Shown in pieces: positions 36,801-46,841 of a DNA stretch of 64,000 nucleotides. The translations under genes and the position numbers were made by a program. Under the pieces are notes generated by a model. That model did no database searches, was not told where the DNA came from, and worked only from the letters and a program-made list of their open reading frames with translations. The stretch covers positions 14,265,001 through 14,329,000 of the forward strand of contig JANTQA010000070.1 of the NCBI GenBank assembly GCA_027625915.1, written 5' to 3'. Source of the DNA: Anaeramoeba flamelloides. Its lineage: Eukaryota > Metamonada > Anaeramoebidae. Within the stretch, counting starts at the first letter, position 1. The number at the start of each line of letters is the position of its first letter.

Positions 36801-38551
36801 TTGAATGGAATTTAAGGTAAAAAAAAAAATCTCAAATTAAAAACACAAAATTCAGATTCTAATAAAATAATATGTTTAAAAAAAATTCCAAATTTTGTAC
36901 CTTAATTTGAGATCTTCTGTGCACAAAATTTCTTTGACAGTTAGTGCCTTAAAAGTGGAACTGACTGTGGTCAATTTTTTCAAATAATTTTTAATGATAG
37001 ATCAACCAAAAAAAAAAATCTCATTACCAAAAGTTAGTATTATTGTAAACATTGACATCGTGTTTCTTCATTTTTTTTTACTTATTTCTTTTACTTTTAT
37101 TAATTGATCTAACTTTTCGTTTTCAGTGAGGTTCTATCAATGCTACCAAAGGAAAACACTTGTTGATCTTTTTTTCAACAACCGAGAAATTCAAAAATGT
37201 GTTTCGAATTCTAAAGTAAAATTTCTCATTTTTAATATTTGAAGAGTTTTTAAAATACAACATTTTTTTTTGGTTTTAATGAAAACAGGCTTTGGGACTT
37301 TTGTTAAAATTGTATCACCTTTTTTGAAATTGGGGTTATTACTGGTATTAAAATTGAAATGGAATGAAATTCCAGTTGACTTTCCTTTTAATCCATTCTC
37401 AGAGGTGACTTGCATTTAGGATTCGAGATCGCCCATATTACTTCAAAAATTTCAAAACATATAAAATAAACAAACAAGCCTAGGGTCATAATTTCAATCT
37501 CTTGCTTTGAAAATTCTAGGTTTCTTAGAAATGAAAAATGAAAATGAAGTGATAATTTTTTCCCTTCCCAAAAAAATGTTTTAAAGATCTTTTATTCTTT
37601 AACACTTTTCTTGTGACTAAATTGTTTGTATTTTGTATTTCGCTTTTTGTGTTGGGTAACTTTTATCATTTATTTTATTCTGAGGATATTATTGCTTTTG
37701 GAAGAAAAAATGAGAATTTTGTACAAGCTAGTTTTCAATTATCTGTGATTGGGGGTTCGTGTTTGTAAAAACATTTGATCTTATTTTTGGAAACAAGTAT
37801 TTGTTTTTGGAAAAAAGATGAGAAACACAAAAAAACACAAAAAAAAGTTATTTTTAAAAATTATTTGTAAAAAATTTAAAAGTTAACTGTCAAATCTAAA
37901 ACCCTGAAATTTCTGAAACCCTGTAATTCCATTTTTCTGATCAATTGAAAATATTAGTAAAATGTCAAAAATATACTTCCATTTTACAGACAAATAACCC
38001 AATTACCCAGTGACTTATAACCTTTCCAATTGGGGTATTTGTCTGTAAAATGGGAGTATATTTTTGACATTTTACTAATATTTTCAATTGATCAGAAAAA
38101 TGGAATTACAGGGTTTCAGAAATTTCAGGGTTTTAGATTTGACAGTTAACTTTTAAATTTTTTACAAATAAATAGCTTTCGAATTTCCAAATTTGATAAA
38201 GGGTGATTACAAAAGAAGAAGAGAAAATCTAGAGCTTACGAATTTTGAAGAAGAGCTATCATAAAAAAAAAGAAACAATTGAATTCTGATCCTTTTGATT
38301 AGCCAAGGTTTTTTTTTTTGGATTTGAGAGTCAGAAGGCAATTTGATATTTGTTTTTGTTTCTTCGTCTAAGGGATTGCTACTACTACTTTGGTTTAGGA
38401 GTTGGAGATCATCGTTTGACATGTTCTCTGTTTCAATTTCAGACGTGTTGTCGCTTAAAGAAGCACTCATTTCAAATAAGAAAGAAAAGTCAAGAGCTTT
38501 TTGGGAAAATAATGAGGGTTGAAAAGGAATAAATGAGGGAATTTGTTCCAA
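30898..38551 (-). CDS. Voltage-gated K+ channel subunit (Kv type), 447 aa, 2 exons
   Basis: Plasma-membrane, voltage-opened potassium channel. Exon 1 (38551-38240, 104 codons) is a Ser/Asn-rich cytosolic N-terminus ending FFYDSSSSKF, the short linker before S1 in Kv channels. A phase-0 GTAAGC donor joins it to exon 2 (31929-30898), starting AMLNSIF. Approximate segments: S1 106-125, S2 138-155, S3 176-193, S4 202-222 with charges every third residue (RVVRLARVFRIFKFSK), S5 238-261, pore with TTVGYGD, S6 316-345. The S6 hinge reads PVT instead of the animal PVP. There is no T1 tetramerisation domain; a predicted coiled coil at about 418-445 at the extreme C-terminus may do that job (inference). 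The intron is 6310 nt and full of transposons. An extra 5' exon cannot be excluded. Confidence 0.93.
32220..32690. mobile_element. TA-MITE (family N), copy 1
   Basis: About 470 nt between TA dinucleotides. Left end CTCGGACCGAAAAATAATCC, right end the inverse of GTGAAAAAAATACCGGAAAT. Both are followed inward by the inverted pair CTGACAAGATTTTTAATTGT. A second full copy is at 41775-42241 and a partial one at about 40330-40705. Confidence 0.75.
32805..32860. repeat. TTTTG-rich simple repeat
   Basis: Repeated GTTTT units over about 55 nt within the K+ channel intron. Confidence 0.9.
33022..34686. mobile_element. TIR element with about 120-nt termini, carrying a nested Tc1/mariner
   Basis: The left terminus (about 33022-33190) and right terminus (about 34520-34686) are inverted copies sharing CTCGTTTTGTGTGAAAA and CTTAGATGTCTGTAGTGTTT. 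The Tc1-like element 33229-34206 is inserted inside it. A reversed partial copy of the outer element lies at about 50320-50690 in the EF-hand gene intron. The interior near 34210-34480 has GGGTGACCCAAACCAAACTT, shared with that copy. Superfamily unknown. Confidence 0.65.
33229..34206 (-). mobile_element. Tc1/mariner transposon fossil, nested
   Basis: Flanked by TA, with ends AACTCAATTCCAAAAAATGG and its inverse. Minus-strand remains around 33830-33490 read like Tc1 transposase in order: WIFQKDGTCPHTSKK (the catalytic QQDxAPxHTS region), then PLTPNSTNLNPIGNLW (the NSPDLNPIENLW motif). A terminal helix near 33520-33480 reads FKRIDLVIKRQAESIN. Stops and frame changes interrupt it, and it is inactive. 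The same C-terminal motif occurs at 47331-47517. Confidence 0.8.
34990..35230. repeat. Dispersed repeat U, copy 1
   Basis: Contains ATCCGTGTTT, ATCCGTGCTTTTTTTT and AATAGTATACTT in order. The same blocks occur at about 43970-44090 and, reversed, at about 58620-58770. No termini or coding sequence recognised. Confidence 0.5.
35977..36210. mobile_element. Short MITE (family M), copy 2
   Basis: Inverted ends CTGTTAATTGTTAAATAAAA plus CAACTTTCCAAAA on the left, and TTTTTGGAAAGCCAAATG through GCAACAAATAG on the right. About 230 nt. Confidence 0.65.
36772..36967. mobile_element. Palindromic TA-MITE (family S), copy 3
   Basis: Starts CACTCAGTTCCACTTTTAAG after TA, and ends AAAGTGGAACTGACTG. The 3' flank is TG instead of TA. 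About 196 nt, fold-back over its length. Confidence 0.8.
37861..38171. repeat. Near-perfect 143-nt inverted repeat in the K+ channel intron
   Basis: Left arm 37861-38003 and right arm about 38028-38171 match in inverse over about 143 nt with about two differences. They are separated by a loop of about 24 nt. It begins 68 nt inside the intron from the exon 1 donor. In the pre-mRNA it would form a long stable hairpin. The near identity implies recent origin or gene conversion. It may be a fold-back MITE, but no target duplication was established. Confidence 0.85.
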
Positions 38552-40013
38552 ATATACTTCAGAACTGGTATAATTCTCAATGGATTTTTGGTTGAAGGAA
38601 GCGAATTTATATTAATATATGACAACAGGTATTTTATGGAAAATTTTTCAAAAACTTAATTAGTTATTATGAAAACACATTTCTCTGTGCTTATTCCAAG
38701 CAAAATTTGATCTTAGTTCGGTCGTTTTTTTTTGTTAGTAAAAATATTGTGAAAGCAAATAATATTATGAAAAAAGACAAATTGACTAAAAATTTGATAA
38801 TCTATGGTTTGTTGAATATCTGAACTCTTCAATTCTTGAGTGGTTTCCTATTTTATTAACCCCACTTGACTAATTCCATTTTCATCTTTATTGAGAAATA
38901 ACAAATTATTAGGAATTTTTTTTCTTTCAACTGTTGGAAACCCTATGAAAATAAACCATTTTGGAGAAACTTAAAAAAGAGTTCTTGGATGGTATGGTAA
39001 GTGTTTTTATTTCTTGTTGGGTCAAGTTGAAAAAAAGTGCATAATTTCGTCCACGTAGAAGTGGTCAAAAAAACAACTCACAATTGATTAACAACGATCC
39101 AGAATTTAATAATTCAGAAGCCACAAAAAAATTGTTTTAATAGAATCCAAAGTGAAAACAGCCAAAAAACAAGTTCTTGACGATTAAACCATTTTTTTTT
39201 TTGAAAGTCTCTTTGTTTTGTGGAACTATATAGGGATCAGACTTCAGCTCAGTAACTTTTTGGTTTTATTCAAATTTGATTTAAATTTTGGATCTTACTT
39301 TTCACCTGACAATTGTTTGAGAGATACTTAATTTCGGAGTAGTGTTTAATTGGCCGGAGCATATCCTGTTAATACGAAAATAACAAATTTTTAATTTGGA
39401 TTTTAACATAAAAATAGTAAATTAAATAACAACAAAACACTTTAACCATTATTATAAAAAGGGAATCCCAGATTAGAACCGATTAAGCCAATTCTTTTAA
39501 TAAAAGCCTTTTAGTGATGATATATTAAAACTTTTTTTTACTCGAATTTGAATTAATATTGGGAAAAATTTTCACATAGTTTTCCATCACTTTCTTTTAT
39601 ATATTATATTTGCAAGTTAGTGGAATAAAATTTGTTACTCTCTTTGAAAAAGAAAAATGAAAAAGGAAGTGAAAATTTTTTCCATTTCAAATTCAAATAC
39701 CATTATGAAAGTTGAATAAACATTTTGTACAATTGATTTTTGAGCAAATATATATCTTTTTTCTTCCCAATTTCGAATTCCAATAAAAACGAAAAAATCT
39801 ATTAATAATTTCTTAATTTTCAAGGTTTTTTCTTTTTATTAGTCAACTTTGGATCTCGAGAGATAAAAAATTTTTATGGTTTAATTGGAATAATCTTTGT
39901 AAATTCGGTACACTTTGGAAATACTTGGAAATAAGAGTTTTCAAGTATTAAAAAATGTGAATCGAAGATAGAATTTTAAATGTATTATTGAAAAAAAACC
40001 AAATACCAAAATA

Positions 40014-40232
40014 CTATTTGTCGAAAGATCAATGGAACAAAATTTTCATTTAGCTTTTCCAAAAAAAGATTTTTAAATCATTGTAAAATTTCAAATTTTT
40101 AATACTTAAAAAGATGCTTAAAGTATGAACCCCAGTTTTAGAATTGGGAATTTTGATGATTTATTTTAATTCTTGAGGTGTGATTTTTTGAAAAGCTGAA
40201 TGAAAATTTTCATTGTTTTACAATTAACAGTA
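40014..40232. mobile_element. Short MITE (family M), copy 3
   Basis: Left end around AACAAAATTTTCATTTAGC, right end AAAAGCTGAATGAAAATTTT, running to CAATTAACAGTAAA. The two ends are inverted copies. Confidence 0.65.
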
Positions 40233-40329
40233 AACTCTAAGAATTTGTAATAGTAAATATTAGGAAAATTTTACGGTATTTGTTTTTCTTTTATGATGAA
40301 TAATTTCTTGGATTTTCAAAATCAAACTA

Positions 40330-40705
40330 TCAAAAATTATCACTCACCCACTTATTAGAATGATGATTACTGAAATTACACTTGTACAAAACACTTTTCA
40401 ATTCATCAAAAGAAGATAAAAATATCATTTTCCAAACTCTTACAATAATAAACCTTTATTAAACTCGATTGTTTTTCAAAAAACATATCTTCTTAGTTTA
40501 TCAAAAAACTTATTGGTTATTCTTCAGACAGTCCACTTTAATTAACTTTAGGTAGGTTTATTACTCTCTTCATAAATAATTCGTTTATTTTTAAAATGGA
40601 TTTTTCAATTAAATAAAATAAATTACACAACAATTTTTCCTAATATTCACAATTCAAAATCTTTTCAGAGTTGATTATCCTGTTCGGCATTTTTTTCAAT
40701 AATTT
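40330..40705. mobile_element. TA-MITE (family N), partial copy 3
   Basis: Internal sequence (CCCACTTATTAGAATGATGATT) and right end (CACAATTCAAAATCTTTTCAG) match the family-N copies at 32220 and 41775. The left terminus is missing. Confidence 0.6.
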
Positions 40706-41696
40706 AAACCATTTTCAGGACTATTCAGAGTTTATATTTGCTGAATATACTTTTATACAAACCATCTTATTTATTGACTTTAATGAATGTTGAGTCAAGG
40801 GATCTTGTTAAAAGTTTAACTTTTGGGTTTTATACGAAAATTTATCATTTTGAAAAAATCTTTTTTACTACAAATTTCGAAATTTCCCTTGAAATAGGTT
40901 TGAAAAAAAAAATTTCACAATAACTAGCTTTGATCAAATTAAGTTCAATCTCTATATATTTCACTTCAAAAAAATCGATATACTGGAAAATAATTTAGAT
41001 AGACTAAGGAGCTATATCAAAAAATAAATTATTATTCTTCGTATTATTATTATCTGAAAAGTGTAGATTCCACCATTTATACCACTTTTACTCAAATTTC
41101 TTAAAATGAAATTAAAGTGTAAAATCATAGGTTTCATAATTATTCAAGAAAAAGACATTCTATAATTATTTCAATGTTTTAAAAAGCAAAAACAAAAAAT
41201 TGAAAAGAAAAAAGATAAAAAAAAACAATCCTAAATTTAAAAAAATTAGAAAAAAAAAAAAGAAAAAAAGAAAAAACAAAAATTATTTTGATCTATCAAA
41301 ACAAAAATTACTAAATTAGAAAAAATGATTCTGATCTAAAAATTGAAAAATAATTTTTTGAGAAGAATAATTAATTAAAATCTTAGAATATTTTCTATTT
41401 CTTCAATAAAACTGGGCCCATTTTGGCTGAAAAAGAGTTTAAGTGTCAAAAAAAGGGGGGATTATAAATAAAATAAAAAAGGATTATTGAATGAAAATTT
41501 TAACATTCCAATTTTAAATCTCAGTAGTTTTACTTGTTTGAAATTCTTTAAAAAGTTGAGAAATAATAGTTAAAGAGATTAAATAATTTAACCCTTTAGT
41601 TTATGTAACAAATGTAAGGATTTATATTCTGTTACCAGACGTACAATTTTTGAGGAACAAATTTCAGAGTAGTTTAAGGGACATAAATAATTAAAA

Positions 41697-42879
41697 TTAA
41701 GTACCGAGTCATTATGGTTGAAAATTTTTTTTTGAAATGGATAAAAACTTTTACCTAAAGCAGTGAAGAAAATACTGGAAATGAAAAAAATCCCCAGGCA
41801 AGATTTTTAATTGTGAATATTAAGTAAAATTGTTGTGTAATTTCATTTATTTACAATCAAATCCCTTTTTTTAAGAATCGAACTTTTTCAATTATAACCC
41901 TCCCACTTATTAGAATGATGATTAATGAAATCACACTTATTCTAAACACAATTCAACCAATCAAAAAACAAGAAGAAAAATGATCATTTTCCAAACATTA
42001 GTAAACCTCAATAAAACTCGATTGTTTTTCAAAAAAAGTTGATCAACTTATGCTATCAAACAATTACTCGAGTATTCCATAGACACCTTACTTTGATGAA
42101 CTTTCGGTATGTTTATTACTAATCTCATAAAAAAATTGGTTATTTTAAATAAGGATTTGATTGAAATTAGACAAAAATTTTACTAATACTCACAATTAAA
42201 AATCTTGTCAGGAATTTTTTTCATGTCCGGTATTTTTTCCCTACTATAATTTTTAAGAGGAATTAGCAACAATTAAAAACTAACCTATATTGTATGATCG
42301 ATCTCCAAAAACCAACAACCAAAAAAGAGGAAATTTTGAGAAAAAACACCAAAGAGCGACACTCAATTTCCAATTAAAATGTTTACGAAATACAATTTTG
42401 AAAACAACTATGTCAGTTTCGAAGTGTCGTTCTTTGGCGCTTTTTGAGATCTCTGTGATTTTTTTTCCTTTTTTTTTCATTTTTTAAATGGGTTATTTTA
42501 ATCATAAAAATATTACATAGTCCTTACTTAACCAAATTTAGAGGGTAATAAAATAACCACAAATCAGATTAAATCAAATTAAATTGATTGCTCAATTTTA
42601 GAAAGCAATTTATTTTAAAAATTAAGAAATTTAACCATTCTAAATTTATATAATTAAGAAAAGATGAATTTTTTTTTAAAATTTTGATTTTTTGGAAACG
42701 AGAATGGTTTTAAACTTTTTTTTATGAAATGAATTTTTTGTCAAAGAGATATAATGTAATTTTTTTTTATTATTTTAATTTTGCCAACCAAAAGAAGGTC
42801 AAATTAACAATACCCTTTTTGGTTTTAGGTAATTCCTTGAGTATGGGGAAAATCTAACTGTAAATGAATAGATCATTAA
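41697..42879. mobile_element. TTAA-flanked transposon (family T1) interrupted by a MITE
   Basis: TTAA at 41697-41700 precedes GTACCGAGTCATTATGGTT, and TTAA at 42876-42879 ends it. Removing the nested family-N element leaves about 716 nt, co-linear in reverse with 20802-21491. The frame at 42290-42487 and its antisense shadow are parts of this element and are not host genes. Confidence 0.7.
41775..42241. mobile_element. TA-MITE (family N), copy 2, nested
   Basis: Left end CTGGAAATGAAAAAAATCCC after TA, right end TGTCCGGTATTTTTTCCC before TA. Inserted into the family-T1 TTAA element, so it is the younger of the two. Confidence 0.75.
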
Positions 42880-43763
42880 ACTAATTTTTTTCTAAAATAT
42901 TTTTCAGGTGTTTTACCCCTACCCCCAATAAAAATTTGGGATTTAAATTGAAATTTTTATTTTTTTAAAAATTTCATTAAAATTTGTACCTTAATATGAT
43001 ATTGTAATAGTAATTATTATTTTAAACTATTCAAATTAAAAAGGATTGTTTATACTTGTTTTTAATTTTTTTAGATTTTAAAAAAGTATTTTGGACAATA
43101 TTTTAAATTTAACTTTTTTTAAAATCTTTTTTTATTTTAACCAAATAAATAAAGTATTAAGAAATCTGACAATAATCAAGTACATTTTTTACAAGTTAAA
43201 ATAAAAGTTTCTTCTATCTGAAGTAGATTTTTTTAAACTAGTTGTTTTCAAAATTTAGTAATTTCCTTTTTAAAGTCTAAAATTATATTGTATTCAACCC
43301 ATTTGATAAGATTTTTTTCTAATTTCTTGAATAAAATTATTTGTTTTTTGAAATAATTAGAAAAAATGATGAAATTTAAACTTTTCAAAAATGAGGAAAA
43401 AATTGATCAAACTTGTGGAAAACAATAATTAATTTCTGAAAATAGTCTTTGGTGCAAGTTTAATATTGGAATCATTAGTTTTTATTTTATTTTTGCTTTT
43501 CAAGGAAAAGTATTTTTTTTTTTTTTTTGAATTTCCTAAAATTTTTACGATGGTATTTTTTTATGGTTACTAGTGCCTTAATATTGTTTTAGTTTCTGGA
43601 TAATCCTTCTAAAAGCAAAAAAAAAAATGTGAAAAATACTCATTTTAAGTATGTTCATGACGAACCCCATACCTTCAAAGTTTTTCAATCCAATTTTTGT
43701 TTCTTTATTTTTTACGAATGGTTTCTTAAATTACTCAGCTTAAAAACATATCTACCAAGATTA

Positions 43764-43964
43764 CAGTTTGTTCCACATTTAATACACACCTTTTGAACGA
43801 AATTTAAGTCATAACAAAAATATCAAATTAAAGTAAAAAATTTGGAATTTTTTTTTATGACAAATTATTTTACTAGAATTTGAGATTTGCGCTTTAATTT
43901 GAGATTTTTTGTTGCTCCTTAAATTTCGTTTACAATTTGTGTCTTAAAAGTGGAACTGGTACTA
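43764..43964. mobile_element. Palindromic TA-MITE (family S), copy 4
   Basis: Starts CAGTTTGTTCCACATTTAAT after TA; the right end reads TTAAAAGTGGAACTGGTACT. About 200 nt, more diverged than the other copies. Confidence 0.75.
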
Positions 43965-43969
43965 TAAAA

Positions 43970-44090
43970 CCACATTTCAAAATTAATCCATACTTTTTTT
44001 TTATTTTTTCTTCAATGTAACTTCTAATTCACTCCCAAAGAGTATACCTACAGTTGAAAAAAATTTGAAAGTAAAATTGTTGATATTTTT
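43970..44090. repeat. Dispersed repeat U, copy 2
   Basis: TTTCAAAATTAATCCATAC followed by a poly-T block, AATGTAACTTCTAATTCACT and AGAGTATACCT, co-linear with 35060-35180. Confidence 0.45.
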
Positions 44091-44505
44091 TTATAAAACT
44101 TAATTTTCTTTAATTAATTCTTTCCCCAAATATATAAATATTCAAATTTGGAGTAAATTTTAAAATCAGAATTCAATTTATTTATTTTTTTTTTGTCATT
44201 TTCTTAATTTTTTATAAATGATTTGTGAGGTTTTTTTTGATAAAGATTTTTCTATAAAAAGTTTTCACATTTTATCCTTCAATTTTAGTATTTTTTTTTT
44301 ACAGAATAGAACTTTCAGAAATCAATAACAGAGTTAATTATTGTTTATTGTAGATACCATTGACCATATAATCTGTTAATACTTGAAAAAAGAAACTCAG
44401 ATTCTAAATTATTCATATTCTACTTATAAATTTGGATTGATTCACAAAAAAGAAAAAAATGTCAAAATTATCTTAATACAACCACAATTAAAATTAATGT
44501 ACAGT

Positions 44506-44593
44506 TGAAGAAGGATCAGTTAAGAACCTAAATAAATTTTCCTCACATCTACTATAAGATAATCTTTTTTTCATTATTCAGGGATCATCAGCC
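44506..44593. mobile_element. Terminal fragment of a T2 element, head-to-head with the next copy
   Basis: GAACCTAAATAAATTTTCCT through CTATAAGATAATC is the inverse of the terminal repeat starting at 44594. A solo terminus therefore abuts the full element, meeting at the TTAA. Confidence 0.6.
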
Positions 44594-45097
44594 TTAAGGT
44601 TTAGCATCCCTGAAATTTGTAAAAAGATTATCTTATAGTAGATGCGAGGAAATTTTATTTAGGTTCTTTGCTGATCGATCTTGGATTTGGTATGAGTTTT
44701 AAAAGTTGTTCAAAAACGCAATTTTTGACAGTTTATTTTTTTTTTTTCCGAAATCCGAATTGAAGAGTGTCAGATTAATAGATTGGCATGTGTTTAAGAA
44801 TAAATTTTATTTGTAGGCTTTTTGATTGAAATATTTCCTTAGGTTTGGTTTTATTTGGTGCTTTTAAAAAACAATTTTTTTGACCAAAGGTTGAAAGCAA
44901 ATAAGATCAAAAAAAAAAAAGAAATTACAACAATTAAATAACGATCCCCAAGTGAACATTCATGATCAATTATCAAATTATTAAATCAACCAAAAGTATC
45001 GTGGCTGTGATTTTGGGAGTTCTTAATTAAAGATAGCATTGTTTTTTTTTTTTTTTTGATTTTTTACCAATTGCTTCTTATAAACCCTTTTTAAATT

Positions 45098-45145
<48 letters not shown>

Positions 45146-45580
45146 TTTTTTCTTTTTCTTTTTTAACATAAAAAAAAAATGGGTATGTCTTTCCCTTGAA
45201 CAATCGTGAAATCTATGATTTTACGCTTAAATTTCCTTTGAGGAAATTTAAGTAAAAGGACATCTAGAGTGTAATTTACACTTCTTCCATCAATAAAAAA
45301 ACAATTTTTTTTAACTTAGTTAATTGACAAAAAAGGATTTTAAAATTTTCTTCTACAAGCCAACAAAACCCATTTTATTAGAACTTAAGTTCCAATCAAT
45401 CTTACACTCTTTATTTCTGATTTCGGAAAAAAAAAAAATAAATTGTGAAAAATTGTTATTTTGAACAACTTTTAAAACTCATACCAAATCCAAGATCGAT
45501 CAGCAAAGAACCTAAATAAATTTTCCTCACATCTACTATAAGATAATCTTTTTTCAAATTTCAGGGATTGTAAACCTTAA
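44594..45580. mobile_element. TTAA-flanked transposon with about 190-nt TIRs (family T2)
   Basis: TTAA at 44594-44597 and 45577-45580, with ends GGTTTAGCATCCCTGAAATT and GGTTTACAATCCCTGAAATT (second strand). The inverted termini extend about 190 nt with few differences. A 44-nt poly-T tract (45100-45143) lies inside. A diverged copy is near 16190-16700. No transposase recognised. Confidence 0.75.
45100..45143. repeat. Poly-T tract, 44 nt
   Basis: Uninterrupted T run inside the T2 element, the longest homopolymer in the window. Confidence 0.95.
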
Positions 45581-45779
45581 AGGAACTTTTTTTGAAAAGA
45601 TTTCTGCAAGAATGTGAATTGAAAAAGTAAACTTCTCCAAAGTCTACCCTAAACTAAAAAGTGTAACCAAAACTGAAGAATATCTATCAAGATTTGTAAA
45701 AGATGGGAGATTTTTCTGAATGAAAATTCTCTCTCAAGATCATTTTTAATCAATTTCTGAACCTTTTAAATTCCGCCAA

Positions 45780-46037
45780 ATGAACAAAAAAGAAGAATTC
45801 AAGAAATATTTAAAAGAAACAACAATCTTAAATAAATTAACAAAGGGTTTAATTGAACTTTATGAAACAGACAAATCACCAAAAGACATCAACCAATTTA
45901 TAATGGAAAAACTAGGACACACAAATACCGACGATCTCGAAAAAGAAAATGAAGAATTAAAAAAAGAAATATCTCTACTACAAAAAGATGTAAAAAAACT
46001 AAGAACAAAACTGAAGGATTTACAAAACAAAAATTGA
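45780..46037 (+). CDS. MYCBP: c-Myc-binding protein homologue (MYCBP/AMY-1), 85 aa
   Basis: MYCBP is a small coiled-coil adaptor, found with A-kinase anchoring proteins and in cilia or flagella in several eukaryotes; its Myc link is animal-specific. The N-terminal half KKEEFKKYLKETTILNKLTK aligns with the animal SKREQFRRYLEKSGVLDTLTK start. It is followed by LIELYETDKSP and a FIMEKLG block (animal FLKHHLG). Residues 50-85 are a heptad coiled coil (EKENEELKKEISLLQKDVKK). Length is slightly below the 103-aa human protein because the C-terminal tail is shorter. Single exon with a TGA stop. The ATG is supported by the family start and by its absence of upstream in-frame coding sequence. The right end of the T2 transposon lies 199 nt upstream, so part of the promoter region may be transposon-derived (inference). 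Confidence 0.88.
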   Translation: MNKKEEFKKYLKETTILNKLTKGLIELYETDKSPKDINQFIMEKLGHTNTDDLEKENEELKKEISLLQKDVKKLRTKLKDLQNKN

Positions 46038-46841
46038 TTCTCTTCAATTCAAAAAAACAATTAATAACAGAAAGCAAGATGATTTGAATTAATTTGTTTT
46101 TAAGAGCAACAACAAACCGACAGAATAATAAAAAAAAAAAAAAAAAAAAAAAAAAAATAAAAAAAAAATTACAAATTAAAAAAAATCGTTTTCCAAACCA
46201 AACAAATGAAAAAATAAACACTCAAAAAAAAAAAACCAATTCTTCTATTTGCTGGTATTTTTTTTTTTCCTTTTTATCGTTATTTTCTTTCATCTCCAAA
46301 CAAAAAAAAAAAAGAAAAAATCAAAAAACTGTTACTCATAAATTTAAAAACAAGAAATAAACAAATCAACATTAATACAAGAAAAACAAACCATTTAAAA
46401 AATTGTCAACAATAGTAACAACTTGAATATCCCAACAGTTGTTATTTCGCTGTACTATTTCATTTTGATGAAAACAACCTTTTTTTTGGTTCACGTAATA
46501 AAAAATAATCAAGAAAAAATTTGTTTTTTTTTTTGAATGTCTTCAAATTCTTCAAAGGACTACAAGGAAAAAATGAAAACATAAATTACAAGTTACACAA
46601 TATTACTCTTGAATTTTTACTTGTAATTTGGTTTAACTTGTTTTTATAAAATTAGGAGAAGTGTAGACCAAGAAAAACAAATATTTCGTAAGGGAAAGGT
46701 ATCATCATCGATCCGTCGATAATTAAAGAATCTTACAATCCAAAGTAAATCTCATTTGTTCACGAGGGCTCAAATGGCTATAAAAATTCAATTACAAATT
46801 GTTGCTCATCAATAAAATTTTTGGATTTTAATCGAGGTTTA

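Larger units (their letters stand above)
31930..38239 (-). other. K+ channel intron, 6.3 kb, built of mobile elements
   Basis: Contains in order a TA-MITE (32220-32690), a (TTTTG)n-like tract (about 32805-32860) and a 1.66-kb TIR element (33022-34686) with a Tc1/mariner nested in it. It also holds repeat U (about 34990-35230), MITE family M (35977-36210), MITE family S (36772-36967) and a large near-perfect inverted repeat (37861-38171). Only short AT-rich gaps lie between them. No additional exon of the channel was recognised. Confidence 0.8.
38552..45779. other. Long gene-free stretch with nested transposons
   Basis: From 38552 to about 40000 lie the presumed K+ channel promoter and AT-rich DNA where nothing else is recognised. 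The rest holds MITEs at 40014 and 40330, two Tc1-like or TTAA elements, family-S copy 4, repeat U copy 2 and the TTAA element that ends 200 nt before MYCBP. Confidence 0.6.
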
